Assembly: GCF_014211975.1 (NCBI RefSeq)
Contig: NZ_CP060084.1
Span: 4,103,001 to 4,167,000, forward strand
DNA length: 64,000 bases
Source of the DNA: Teredinibacter haidensis
Lineage (GTDB): Bacteria > Pseudomonadota > Gammaproteobacteria > Pseudomonadales > Cellvibrionaceae
Direction: 5' to 3'
Part shown: positions 8,841-17,937 of the stretch, one piece after another
How positions within the stretch are numbered: the first letter of the stretch is position 1
How the letters are laid out: each line of letters opens with the position of its first letter
The notes under the pieces: generated by a model
Seen by the model: only the letters and a program-made list of their open reading frames with translations
The model's database searches: none
Told to the model about the DNA's origin: nothing
Translations under genes and position numbers: made by a program

Positions 8841-9089
8841 GGGCCTTTCCTCTTGTTTAGGCTTTTCTGGGAGCGAGAATTTTACTGGAAATCGCAAGAA
8901 AGTACATTAGTCGTTTTTAATTGGTACTTTCTTCCGGTGTGAACGACTGTAATTCTTTTCGGCACTGGCAAAGCTGGCGTGAATCGAAGACAATTGTAAG
9001 CTTGCAGCAGTAGAACGCCGATCTGGATGTACAAGGCGTCTTCGCAGACATTTTTTGGCGATGTCCTCAAACTTAATGGGATTAATTGA

Positions 9090-10496
9090 GTGGCTTATAT
9101 CCGTATTCGCAAGCATTATTTGCACGTTCCTTTTCTTGTTCTCGGGTGTATTGAGCTGGTGGGTCATGGCCTGGTTGCTCACCAACTATCCGCGCAGTTA
9201 ACACCTCCCCCTGAATTTGCATTTTTTGAACAGCCGCCTTTGTGGGGGCAGACGATATTCTATGCATTAATAATGGCTTGCTGTTCTCTAGCAATGGGGG
9301 TGTATGGCGCCCTAACCCGTGAAAGCTTTACCAATATGCTATTGCGCACCATCGTTAGTTTTTTTCTGTTAGGAAGCCTAGCTTTTACAGTCTCTGGTTT
9401 TATATTGCCCTCCATAACGCTTCATCAAACGGTTGTATTTTGGGCCATTATCACCAGTTTTTTTATGGTCATAGTCGCTCGGGTAATTTTCAGCCTGATA
9501 TTTGATAGCCAGCAATTGCGCAGAAATGTGGTTATTTTCGGTAGCGGTAAAATGGCAGGATTTTTAGTGAAATCCGCCCGGGAAGAGGAGCTACGAGAAA
9601 CGGTGATTGTGGGTTGTATAGGAAGTGAGTTTGACGACCGCATCCCTAAAGACATGCAAATGCCTCTCCCGGACGACTGGAATAGCTTAATTAACCAATA
9701 TAACGTATCAGAGATCGTTGTTGCGCAGGATGAGCGCCGAAAGAGTGAAGGTGGTGGTATGCCACTTTACGAGTTTCTTCTATTAAAATTGCGAGCGGTC
9801 TATATTTCAGAAGCTATTGCTTTCTACGAACGGGAATATACGAGATTGAAAATCCCGTTACTGTCAACGTCCTGGATGCTGTATTCCGACGGTTTTCGCT
9901 ATTCAAAAACACGAGATATGGCTAAGCGTCTGTTTGATTTGGCTGTTAGCGGAACGTTATGTTTACTGCTGTCGCCCTTTATTCTCCTTACCGCAGTGGC
10001 CGTATTTTTGGAAACCGGCAGGCCAATACTGTATTACCAAAATCGTGTTGGGTATAACGGAAAGATATTCCGTATATATAAGTTTCGCAGTATGCGGCAG
10101 GACGCGGAAAAAGGAGGGAAGGCCATTTGGGCTTCAAAGAATGACAATCGTGTTACGAGGGTGGGCGCCATTATCCGCAACACGCGCCTTGATGAATTGC
10201 CACAGCTTTACAATGTTATCCGCGGTGAAATGAGTTTTGTAGGGCCGCGGCCCGAGCGTCCGGAGTTTGTAAGTGAGTTGAGTAAAAAGCTAGATTATTA
10301 CGATATTCGCCATACGGTCAAACCCGGCTTGATGGGGTGGGCGCAATTAAAATACCCTTATGGTGCGTCCGAAGAAGATGCAAAAAATAAATTGGAGTAC
10401 GATCTATATTACACCAAAAACCACAGTTTTCTTATGGATCTTCTGGTTATGATCCAAACAGTGGAAGTGGTGCTTTTGGGCAAAGGCGTACATTAA
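9090..10496 (+). CDS. Exosortase-associated initiating sugar transferase (EpsB/WbaP type)
   Basis: Polyprenyl-phosphate glycosylphosphotransferase that should start repeat-unit assembly by moving a sugar-1-phosphate to undecaprenyl phosphate. 468 residues: several N-terminal membrane helices (~15-150), a CoA-binding-like cytosolic domain (VIFGSGKMAGFLV near 150) and a C-terminal bacterial sugar transferase domain. That domain has KRLFDLAVSG, YKFRSMR, TRLDELPQ and VGPRPERPEF. The overall form matches the group linked to XrtA/PEP-CTERM systems. The start is a GTG with a poor ribosome site, kept because the N-terminal IRIRKHY resembles the family. First gene of a four-gene rightward operon. Confidence 0.9.
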   Translation: MAYIRIRKHYLHVPFLVLGCIELVGHGLVAHQLSAQLTPPPEFAFFEQPPLWGQTIFYALIMACCSLAMGVYGALTRESFTNMLLRTIVSFFLLGSLAFTVSGFILPSITLHQTVVFWAIITSFFMVIVARVIFSLIFDSQQLRRNVVIFGSGKMAGFLVKSAREEELRETVIVGCIGSEFDDRIPKDMQMPLPDDWNSLINQYNVSEIVVAQDERRKSEGGGMPLYEFLLLKLRAVYISEAIAFYEREYTRLKIPLLSTSWMLYSDGFRYSKTRDMAKRLFDLAVSGTLCLLLSPFILLTAVAVFLETGRPILYYQNRVGYNGKIFRIYKFRSMRQDAEKGGKAIWASKNDNRVTRVGAIIRNTRLDELPQLYNVIRGEMSFVGPRPERPEFVSELSKKLDYYDIRHTVKPGLMGWAQLKYPYGASEEDAKNKLEYDLYYTKNHSFLMDLLVMIQTVEVVLLGKGVH

Positions 10497-10511
10497 CAAC
10501 TTGGAGTGGAA

Positions 10512-11144
10512 ATGAAGCAGATTGTCGGTTATTTGGTAAGGGTTGCTGGTATTTTGGTGTTTGGCGTCTTGGTTACCGCATGTGGTTCGAGTAAAACGCT
10601 AAAAGAAAAGCCAGTCTATCAGCCACCGGAAAGTACCGAAGCGTACGAAATAGGCGTCAGTGATTCTTTAAAGATTAATGTTTGGCGTAATCCCGAACTA
10701 TCCTTGGATGTCGTCGTCAGGCCAGATGGTAAGGTTTCAATGCCCTTGATTGGTGATGTGATTGCTTCGGGCCAATCAACAGAGCAACTAGCAAATGTTA
10801 TTAGCGAAGAGCTTAAGGCCTTTATTCGTAACCCACAGGTCACCGTAATTGTTACTAACCCAAGCAGTGCCGATTTTCAGCGTCGAATACGTATTACCGG
10901 TGCGGTTAATAGTCAACTTTCTATGCCCTATCGTGATGGTATGACAGTACTTGACATTGTTTTACAGGCAGGAGGACTATCGGATTTCGCCAGTGCAAAC
11001 AAAGCAAAATTATATAGAAAGGTTGAAGGGGCAGTGAAAGTCTATCCCATTTATCTTGATGACATCCTGAGCGACGGCGATTTAGATACTAATTATATGT
11101 TGCTGCCTTCAGACATAATTTCAGTTCCAGAAAGAGCTTTTTAA
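10512..11144 (+). CDS. Outer-membrane polysaccharide export lipoprotein (Wza/EpsE-type, exosortase-associated)
   Basis: Polysaccharide export protein that should form or line the outer-membrane exit channel. The lipobox LVTAC is near residues 20-24, so the mature lipoprotein starts at Cys. A Poly_export domain follows (YEIGVSDSLKINVW, VRPDGKVSMPLIGDV), then one SLBB-like segment (RIRITGAVNSQ, TVLDIVLQAGGL). At 210 residues it is shorter than Wza (~380) but normal for exosortase-linked homologues. The ATG at 10512 is chosen over the GTG at 10506 because TGGAG directly precedes it. Co-transcribed with its neighbours. Confidence 0.9.
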   Translation: MKQIVGYLVRVAGILVFGVLVTACGSSKTLKEKPVYQPPESTEAYEIGVSDSLKINVWRNPELSLDVVVRPDGKVSMPLIGDVIASGQSTEQLANVISEELKAFIRNPQVTVIVTNPSSADFQRRIRITGAVNSQLSMPYRDGMTVLDIVLQAGGLSDFASANKAKLYRKVEGAVKVYPIYLDDILSDGDLDTNYMLLPSDIISVPERAF

Positions 11145-11146
11145 CG

Positions 11147-12661
11147 ATGGATTTTCAGGTTATCAAATTACTACTCGAGTCATTAAAGTTGGAGATGATT
11201 CGCTACAAGGGACTCTGTGTTTGTATATTTATTGTAATTAGCAGTGCTATGTTGGGTATTGGTTTTATATGGCCTAAGAGCTTTACAACGAGCGCGGTAT
11301 TGTATGCCGCTGAAACCAATATTATCGAGCCTTTGTTAAAAGGCCGCGCGGAAATTACTGAAATCGATCGAGCACAGTCTGCAAAAGAAATTATCTATAC
11401 CAGGCAATTTCTAGAAGCTGTAGCGAAGGAAGCTGGCTTAGTCGGGGCAGATCCTAAAGCCGAAAAAATTGACTCTGCGTTGAAATTTCTACGTCGTACG
11501 ATTCAGATAATACCGGTTGGAAAAGAATATTTTAAGGTTAGCTACTCGTCGGGTTCTGCAAACGAGTCATATAAAACCCTTGTTTCTGTTGTGCAGGCCT
11601 TTATCAATTATACCGTAAAGCAGAAAAAGGACGAGAGTTATTCCGCGTACAAGTTTATTGATTCGCAAGTACAGGCCTATAAAAAGCAGCTTGAGGAAGC
11701 TGATGAAAAGCTAAAAGAATTTAAATCAAAAAATACAGAAGGAAGTGAACTGTCTGTGTCCCAGAGAATTGCTCAACTACGAAGTGAAATTGAAGAGTTG
11801 ACATTGGAGAGAGACGAAACAGCTTCCAGAATGGCGACCCTCAAAAAGCAGGTTGCAAATGAATCCAATTATCTTCAAGCGAAGTTCAAGCTTGAGGAGC
11901 TGGAAGATAGAAAAAGATCTTTACTTGCCAGCCGTGAAGATTTGAGAATAACTTATCAGGAAAATTATCCAGATGTTGTTTCTATCAATTTTCAACTAGA
12001 GGAGATTGATAAAAAAATAGAAGCTATTTATGGTGCCGAGGGCGTCGCGAAATCAGTTAAATCTGACGAAGCTACTAACCCGTTGTTCGAAGAGCTCAGA
12101 ATCCAGTTGTCAGGTGCTGAGGTGAACTATAGGGCTCAGAGTCAACGAATCGAATCTCTGAAGAAATTGCGGGAACAAGGGTTGGAGCGGGCAGAAAAAG
12201 TTGCTTCAAACGAGGCCCAGCTTTCGGATTTAACCCGTGACTATGATGTGACCAAAAGCGTATATGAGGAAATGCTTGAACGTAAGGAAAATGCGAGGCT
12301 GTCAATGGTTTTGGATATTGAAGGCCAAGGCGTGAGCTATCAAATACATGAACCCGCTGTCTATCCTCTCGGCACTACGGGGCTAAGATTTATACACTTT
12401 GCTTTGGCTGGTCCGTTTATCGGTTTGATCATCCCGATTGCTCTTTTAATCGCATATATAATTGTTGACCCGAGACTTCGTTCTTCCAGATCAGTTGCAA
12501 GCGCATTTGGAGATTATATGCTCGTTTCTGTTCCTCATCATCATACTGCTCTAGGCGCGAGAATATTTAAACGAGATGTGTTGGTCATATTGTTCGTAGG
12601 TTTGGTATTTACATCGCTATATGTATTAGTTATCGCAAATCGCTATTTTACACTATTTTAA
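11147..12661 (+). CDS. Polysaccharide chain-length determinant (Wzz type, exosortase-associated)
   Basis: 504-residue inner-membrane copolymerase protein with two transmembrane helices (near 22-42 and 420-445). A large periplasmic coiled coil lies between them (~170-370, many Lys/Glu heptads such as QVQAYKKQLEEADEKLKEF). A third hydrophobic segment stands at the very end (VLVILFVGLVFTSLYVLVI). It controls chain length and couples synthesis to export. No tyrosine-kinase Walker motifs are present, so it is the kinase-free form, and no separate kinase gene is in the window. It starts two bases after the stop of the export lipoprotein gene. Confidence 0.9.
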   Translation: MDFQVIKLLLESLKLEMIRYKGLCVCIFIVISSAMLGIGFIWPKSFTTSAVLYAAETNIIEPLLKGRAEITEIDRAQSAKEIIYTRQFLEAVAKEAGLVGADPKAEKIDSALKFLRRTIQIIPVGKEYFKVSYSSGSANESYKTLVSVVQAFINYTVKQKKDESYSAYKFIDSQVQAYKKQLEEADEKLKEFKSKNTEGSELSVSQRIAQLRSEIEELTLERDETASRMATLKKQVANESNYLQAKFKLEELEDRKRSLLASREDLRITYQENYPDVVSINFQLEEIDKKIEAIYGAEGVAKSVKSDEATNPLFEELRIQLSGAEVNYRAQSQRIESLKKLREQGLERAEKVASNEAQLSDLTRDYDVTKSVYEEMLERKENARLSMVLDIEGQGVSYQIHEPAVYPLGTTGLRFIHFALAGPFIGLIIPIALLIAYIIVDPRLRSSRSVASAFGDYMLVSVPHHHTALGARIFKRDVLVILFVGLVFTSLYVLVIANRYFTLF

Positions 12662-12671
12662 GTTGGAAATT

Positions 12672-13967
12672 ATGTGCACCATTATGCGGAAATTTTTGTG
12701 GCAGTGCGCAACGGTTATTTGTTTCTACTGGAGTGTAGGTACAGCCCATTCTGTCGAGTACGGTTTCGATATAGCTATTGATTCGGAGTATTCGGATAAT
12801 GCTTTTCGCGATAATGACAGGAAAGAGGGTGAGCGCCAAGATCGTATTGGCGTGAGTTTTGGTTTGACCGAGCAGGGTGAAGGGATACTTGCAGATTTAA
12901 ACTACATATATAACAAGCAGTTTTACGAAAAGGATAGTCAGCTTGAGCGGGGTTTACTTGAAGGTGATGCTCGGCTTAGATTGGGGCAAGAAAGTGGTTT
13001 GTTTGTGCTTAATATGGAGCACTCTAACAGAGTAACCTTAATAGACAACCGCCAAAGTGATACCACACAGAATCTTGACGAGCGTTCAATTTATAGCTTA
13101 AAGCCCGAAACAAATTTTAAGCTGTCATCAGCTGATAGAGTTTCAATTATAGGCACGTTGGAGAAAATAGAGTATTCCGAGCAGTCTTCAAGAACAAGTG
13201 AGCGGCGCGGTGCGGATATGCAGTGGTCCCATCGCCTATCTGCTTTGTCCGAAATCGGGGTAAGCGGGAATTATCGACAAATAGACTATACGGAGGTTGA
13301 TGGCTCCTCAAATGAATTAAGTTCAGTATATATAACAATTAGTCGAGCCCTTCGGAATGCTAGTTATGACGCCAAGCTTGGATACAACCTATCGGAAAGA
13401 GATGGTGAGCAGTTTGATAGCTTTAGCTATTACGCTACCTTTGCTTTGAGTGGGCTTGAGTATAATTTGGTAATAGAGCTGTCAGATTATATTACAGATA
13501 CCTCCGCTGGAAATTCAACTTCAGAGGTTGTTCTGAGTTCTGATGTGCAAAATATTACGGGAAGCTTTAACGGTGTAGATCAATACAAAACACGATCGAG
13601 TGAACTCATTTATAACTATTTAGGCTTGTGCTTAAAGTGCAATGCAAATATCACGATTGGGACCACAAAGGATGAATACTTACAGAATAAACTCGAAAAC
13701 GTAATTAACAAGTATGGAAGTATGACGCTCAGTTACAATCTTAACCAAGAATCTTCTGTTCGCTTAGCGGGCAGTATTAGAGAAATGGATTTTATTAATT
13801 CCGAACAAACTACTGATTACAGTGTTGTTGATTTTCGCTATGTACATCAGCGTGTTTCGGGCGTTCGTTTTGCTGTTATCGGATCACATAGTTCTCGTAA
13901 AGACGACAGCGGTCTGAGTGCATTTGATGAAAATAAATATGGTATATCCCTGGGGTACAGCTTTTAG
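12672..13967 (+). CDS. Exosortase-system outer-membrane beta-barrel protein
   Basis: About 431 residues with a signal peptide ending near TAHS, then YGFDIAIDSEYSDNAF. This opening is characteristic of the PEP-CTERM system-associated outer-membrane proteins encoded next to chain-length proteins. The rest alternates polar and aromatic residues, as expected for many beta strands, and ends in an aromatic residue (GYSF), as porin-like barrels do. It probably provides an exit route for, or anchors, the polymer. The start is uncertain among TTG 12663, ATG 12672 and ATG 12684; the middle one is chosen. Last gene of the operon. Confidence 0.82.
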   Translation: MCTIMRKFLWQCATVICFYWSVGTAHSVEYGFDIAIDSEYSDNAFRDNDRKEGERQDRIGVSFGLTEQGEGILADLNYIYNKQFYEKDSQLERGLLEGDARLRLGQESGLFVLNMEHSNRVTLIDNRQSDTTQNLDERSIYSLKPETNFKLSSADRVSIIGTLEKIEYSEQSSRTSERRGADMQWSHRLSALSEIGVSGNYRQIDYTEVDGSSNELSSVYITISRALRNASYDAKLGYNLSERDGEQFDSFSYYATFALSGLEYNLVIELSDYITDTSAGNSTSEVVLSSDVQNITGSFNGVDQYKTRSSELIYNYLGLCLKCNANITIGTTKDEYLQNKLENVINKYGSMTLSYNLNQESSVRLAGSIREMDFINSEQTTDYSVVDFRYVHQRVSGVRFAVIGSHSSRKDDSGLSAFDENKYGISLGYSF

Positions 13968-14009
13968 TTAAGGAGTATTTCATTTCTATTTATTAGTGGC
14001 TGAGACGAT

Positions 14010-15413
14010 TTAAGGAAGATTTTTTACGAGGTATGGTCCGACTCTATTTGTTAAAAATAGCGGTAGTTTTTTCCATAGTTTGATTGCGAGTTTATATTTG
14101 CTGTTTTCCGGGTTTAATTCAGGTAGCTCGCCACCTGTTGGAAGCCAATAATACCAATGGTGGTTTACAGGCTTTGCTCCCCATTGCTTCTTAAATCTAT
14201 AGGTGCTGCTATCCTTTGATGAACGCCCAAAATCGAAGAAGTTGTAGCCTCTATCAATAGCGAAATGAAGTATCTTATGGTACATCCACATGTTTATACT
14301 CGCGTGATTTGCTGAACGAATTGTAGATGCCCAAGGGATTTCAAGCATTTGGCGAAATCCTATGAGGAATGCAGTACCTGAAGGTTTATTTCCAAGGTAA
14401 GCCACTGCTATGGTTGAATTTATCGAATCGTTGGCCAAAATGGTTTTGAATAATTTCTTGCTGTAGACGGGTGTTCCTAAGTCTCGCATGTTGGTGGAAA
14501 AAATGTGGTAAAAATCATCTAAAAGCTCAATGCCACCAAATGAAATATGTGCGCCAAAGCTATCGGCCTGTTTTGTTTGGGCCCTAACTTTCGCGCCTAA
14601 ATTAGAGTTAAATTCATCCTTACAGTTTTTAAGCTCTAATATCATCGATATTTTTTTGGATCTTGATAACCAGGAGTATCCGGGGGTCGTTGTGCGAATT
14701 TCGAGGTGTGACATTTGAGATTCGCGAGCGACGTTTGCAGCTGCAGTTAAAAGCGATTCGGTAACAGACTTATTATCGCTTAAAGGTCCACCGTAATTAA
14801 AAAATGGGATAGAAACACCATAGCTGCCAAATATTCGGCTTTTAATCCAAATTACCGGAAGTAGACCGACAGTTATTTCAGAAATACTTGCTCGTAGATA
14901 AGTGCATTTATGCTTAAATACGGTTTCGATAATGCGTCGCCAGCTGTATAGGTGGTATAGGTTTGCCGCCGGGTGTTGAGACGCATATCTATCCCATTCG
15001 TCTCTGAAATCATCACCAACAGATTCTATAGTGATCTGTGAGTTATCGAATACCATCTTAGGCTGATACGTAAATTGGCAAGGCAGGCTAGGATGCATCG
15101 AGTTGTCGGGGAAGAGCACCTCAATTGTCGCGGCAATTTCATCTGTAATATTGTCTCGCTCGACGATCAGTGTGTTATGACCGGCAGAAATTTGTTTCAT
15201 TTGCTCTTTCAAAGCATTGATTTCTTTTTCGTCTTTAGCAAGCTTGAATTTGGAAGAACACTGTTTTTTTGTTTCTAGGTGGGCTTTTAGGGCTTGTTTA
15301 GATTGTTGGAGCTGTTGTAACAAGCGTGTTAGTGAGCTCGGAACGTTAGAGGGCTCGGGATAAAGCTTTCGTATTGCACTTTCTGGATCCTTACGTAAAT
15401 TTCGGACGTCCAT
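14010..15413 (-). CDS. FemAB-family transferase (XrtA-associated) with N-terminal SerRS-like coiled-coil arm
   Basis: 467 residues. The C-terminal ~350 residues match FemAB proteins linked to XrtA/PEP-CTERM loci (HPAANLYHLYSW, FFNYGGPL, FDFGRSS followed by YRFKKQWGA). That fold transfers aminoacyl or acyl groups in relatives. The N-terminal residues 1-111 are unusual. They start MDVRNLRKDPE, continue as a long two-stranded heptad coiled coil (LLQQLQQSKQALKAHLE to NTLIVERDNITDEI), and end FPDNSMHPSLP. Order, length and end motifs all fit the tRNA-binding arm of seryl-tRNA synthetase (MLDIRNLREN ... IPNxPHPSVP). The ATG at 15413 is favoured over TTG 15422. It lies 12 bases behind the deacetylase gene, likely in one operon. 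The fusion is seen in the sequence; tRNA binding is inference. Confidence 0.85.
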   Translation of the reverse strand: MDVRNLRKDPESAIRKLYPEPSNVPSSLTRLLQQLQQSKQALKAHLETKKQCSSKFKLAKDEKEINALKEQMKQISAGHNTLIVERDNITDEIAATIEVLFPDNSMHPSLPCQFTYQPKMVFDNSQITIESVGDDFRDEWDRYASQHPAANLYHLYSWRRIIETVFKHKCTYLRASISEITVGLLPVIWIKSRIFGSYGVSIPFFNYGGPLSDNKSVTESLLTAAANVARESQMSHLEIRTTTPGYSWLSRSKKISMILELKNCKDEFNSNLGAKVRAQTKQADSFGAHISFGGIELLDDFYHIFSTNMRDLGTPVYSKKLFKTILANDSINSTIAVAYLGNKPSGTAFLIGFRQMLEIPWASTIRSANHASINMWMYHKILHFAIDRGYNFFDFGRSSKDSSTYRFKKQWGAKPVNHHWYYWLPTGGELPELNPENSKYKLAIKLWKKLPLFLTNRVGPYLVKNLP

Positions 15414-15425
15414 AAAAACCAAACC

Positions 15426-16325
15426 TTATGCGAGATCTGAAATGTGAATTTCTTGATCGATGTGAATTGAACCAAGGCTATCTTGAACCGTTCCAAACTT
15501 AAAATCCGATAACATACGGCTCAAACGGGAGGCGCATTTTGATAGCCTGGTGTAGTGTCGAAACCTGGATTTCAGGCTTGCGCCAGAAACTTTGGGTTGG
15601 TCTGGATCGATCTCCCAAGGGTGTAAATAGAAGATAAGTGGACGGGTTTGATTTTCAGAAGCGCGGTTAAACAACCAGCGGGACAACGCGTAGGGGTATT
15701 GGCGAAAATAGCCTCCTCCTGCAGCAGGAATATTCAGTCCGAGCACCTTTGCTGATGTAAGTGGAAACTCAGTAATAGTGTTTCCACTTACAAGCTTTAT
15801 TTTATAAGGGCTAGTTGGACTATTTGGCACGCCGTAATTGTCATGATGAACAGGAAAAATACTAGAGTCCCACTTGAATCCTAACTCATCAAGTATTTCC
15901 AAAGCCCAAAGCGAGTTCCGGGTGATGGAATAGCTGGCCGCACGGTACCCCAAAACAGGTTTTTGGATGATTTGCTCTATCAGTATTTTTGATTTGTGAG
16001 TTTCCTCACGAAAAACATCTGGTGTTTGCTTATATATTAGCTGATGCGAATAGCCGTGCGAAGCAATCTGATGATTACGGTTAGAAAGCTCTTCTACCAA
16101 GCTAGGGAATCGCTCGGCAACCCAGCCTAGAACAAAAAAAGTACAGCTGACACCAGCCTCTTCAAAAATATCTAGTAGCTGATAGGTGTTTTTTTCCACT
16201 CTTGAAGGCCATTTTTCCCAATCAGCAGGCTTAATAACATCTGAGAAAGCTGACACATGGAAATAGTCCTCCACATCGATTGTGAGTGCGTGAACAAGTT
16301 CGCTTTTTGATTGGGTTGATGGCAT
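15426..16325 (-). CDS. Polysaccharide deacetylase, XrtA-associated (NodB-like)
   Basis: 299-residue carbohydrate esterase family 4 enzyme of the exosortase-linked group. Motif 1 is LTIDVEDYF near residue 15. The metal-binding HGYSHQ is near 90, YRAASYSI near 130, and the C-terminal YLHPWEID near 240 supplies the late His motif. It has no signal peptide, as usual for this group, so it may act on a lipid-linked precursor in the cytosol. It is followed closely by the FemAB gene on the same strand. The intergenic region upstream, before the divergent gene, is AT-rich and likely holds both promoters. Confidence 0.9.
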   Translation of the reverse strand: MPSTQSKSELVHALTIDVEDYFHVSAFSDVIKPADWEKWPSRVEKNTYQLLDIFEEAGVSCTFFVLGWVAERFPSLVEELSNRNHQIASHGYSHQLIYKQTPDVFREETHKSKILIEQIIQKPVLGYRAASYSITRNSLWALEILDELGFKWDSSIFPVHHDNYGVPNSPTSPYKIKLVSGNTITEFPLTSAKVLGLNIPAAGGGYFRQYPYALSRWLFNRASENQTRPLIFYLHPWEIDPDQPKVSGASLKSRFRHYTRLSKCASRLSRMLSDFKFGTVQDSLGSIHIDQEIHISDLA

Positions 16326-16537
16326 ATAGTACTAACTCTGAATAGGTATAATTACTGTTTTATTTCTATCTTGGTAGGGTCAATATCAATTATGCTATTG
16401 TGGTACTACGGCGTGAAAATTGATAGCGCTAAAAACGTTATAGTACATCGAATTACATGCTCATTTTAATTAAAGTTTCTAGGAAACTAAATTGCCTAAA
16501 TTAATTGGAATGATGTAAATAGATTAATCAGTTAAAT

Positions 16538-17656
16538 ATGAAGTCACGATGGTGGCTTAGAAGTTTAAGCATGGAAATTTCTGAAATTAAAAAAATTGTC
16601 GCCCTTTCCGAACACAAATCACGCCATACTTCCAATATAATAAGTGCCGCGTCTTTGTTTTCTGGGCGATTCAATATACCGCTTCTATTCGATCACGCTG
16701 CTAATCATGGGCTTCCGCCGGGAACACCAGCAACAACATGGGTCATTTTTGAAACGAAGAACGGCGAAAAAATTAATGTCTGTTTCGATATGGCAGACTG
16801 GCCGGATATATTGTCTTATGAAGCGCTGGATGTTGCTCATATCTATGTAAAGCGAAGTTACTCGAGCAGCGCGCTTGCCACCATTCCTGAAGAGATTAAA
16901 AAGAAAATCATGCCGTATGGGCTCTATTTTGCGTTCTCGCCAGGTTCGTTCGAGCATGAGCTAAAGGCGCATAAAGCGATCTTTCTTAGTGAATTAAGCC
17001 GACCTATTGGAAAGCCCCTGCAGGCCCTAATTTCTGCTGTGCGTTCATTATTAAAGTTGGCTCTCCTCAATGAGGCGCCATTTCTCCACTATGATCGTCT
17101 GGTGAATATCGTCGGAGGCGAAAATACAGTTTTTTACCAAACTCGCGTTTGGGATCCTGCGAATGTTTACTCAGAAATATCGAAAACGACTTCTGAAATT
17201 AATGAAACAAGAATACACCTTGTGAGCGAGCTTAAGGAGCGTTTAGGCGACCAATATATTGGGGGCATTATTGATTCAGATTATGCCCGTAAAGTTTGCC
17301 CTGAGTTAATAACACCTAACAAAGTATGTGTATCCGGCTATCTAGCCCTGTTAGGACAGTCTAAAATTGTAATAGCCGACCAGGGCCTGCACGGCAGTTT
17401 CGGAGCTAAATTTGCGGAATATTTTGCCGCTGGGCGCTGCATAGTCGGAGATATGCCCTATTATGATCTGCCTGATGCGCCTGTGAATGGTATACATTAT
17501 TCGGTTTACACCGATGTAGCACATTGCGTCAGTATTTGTGAAGAGTTATTAAACAATGCAAATAGAGTGGATAGCTATATGCGTGAAGCCAAACACTACT
17601 TTGAGTCTGTATCCGACCCTGTGCTCTCGTTGGTCGCTCCGGTCCTTAAGTATTAA
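16538..17656 (+). CDS. Glycosyltransferase-like protein (GT-B C-terminal half), uncertain
   Basis: 372 residues with no firm family match. The C-terminal third resembles the donor-binding end of GT-B glycosyltransferases (GSFGAKFAEYFAAGRCIVGD, where a Lys/Phe/Glu-Tyr-x-Ala-Ala-Gly pattern is usual). The N-terminal part has ICVCFDMADW-like and FSPGSFEHELKAHKA segments without a clear motif. No membrane helix or signal peptide is seen. The start is uncertain: the ATG at 16538 has no good ribosome site, and another ATG lies 11 codons later. It lies between the deacetylase and the beta-helix protein genes, which suggests a role in the same polysaccharide pathway. Confidence 0.55.
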   Translation: MKSRWWLRSLSMEISEIKKIVALSEHKSRHTSNIISAASLFSGRFNIPLLFDHAANHGLPPGTPATTWVIFETKNGEKINVCFDMADWPDILSYEALDVAHIYVKRSYSSSALATIPEEIKKKIMPYGLYFAFSPGSFEHELKAHKAIFLSELSRPIGKPLQALISAVRSLLKLALLNEAPFLHYDRLVNIVGGENTVFYQTRVWDPANVYSEISKTTSEINETRIHLVSELKERLGDQYIGGIIDSDYARKVCPELITPNKVCVSGYLALLGQSKIVIADQGLHGSFGAKFAEYFAAGRCIVGDMPYYDLPDAPVNGIHYSVYTDVAHCVSICEELLNNANRVDSYMREAKHYFESVSDPVLSLVAPVLKY

Positions 17657-17937
17657 GGTGGTCTAGAAAAATTGATTAATGTCGTAGAGGTCTCTGGCGC
17701 CCAACCACTTATTAGGTATTGGTTCTGGCGCTAGGGAGGCGCGAATATCATTAATATGAGTGCCTTATAAGAGAAAGTTGTAATGAGTACTGGTGTTCAT
17801 AAAACTATTCACCATGCTCAATGTTAAGTACAGCTGATTTAAAATAGAAGGCGCGAGGTATGTCCCAGCATGTTGTTTATGCATGCTAGACTTTGATTTT
17901 ATCGTACATATCGGTCGAGTGAGTTTGGAGTATATAA

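Noticed and set aside
8907..9185. Minus-strand frame of 92 codons with an internal AAGGA-ATG start at ~9116
   Set aside because: It overlaps the conserved N-terminus of the sugar transferase and shows no family resemblance. A basic, low-complexity product is likely a chance frame.
14010..15413. Possible misassembly or fusion of two genes (serS fragment plus femAB)
   Set aside because: One uninterrupted frame with a normal upstream spacing; the arm is too diverged from bacterial SerRS to be a recent serS fragment.
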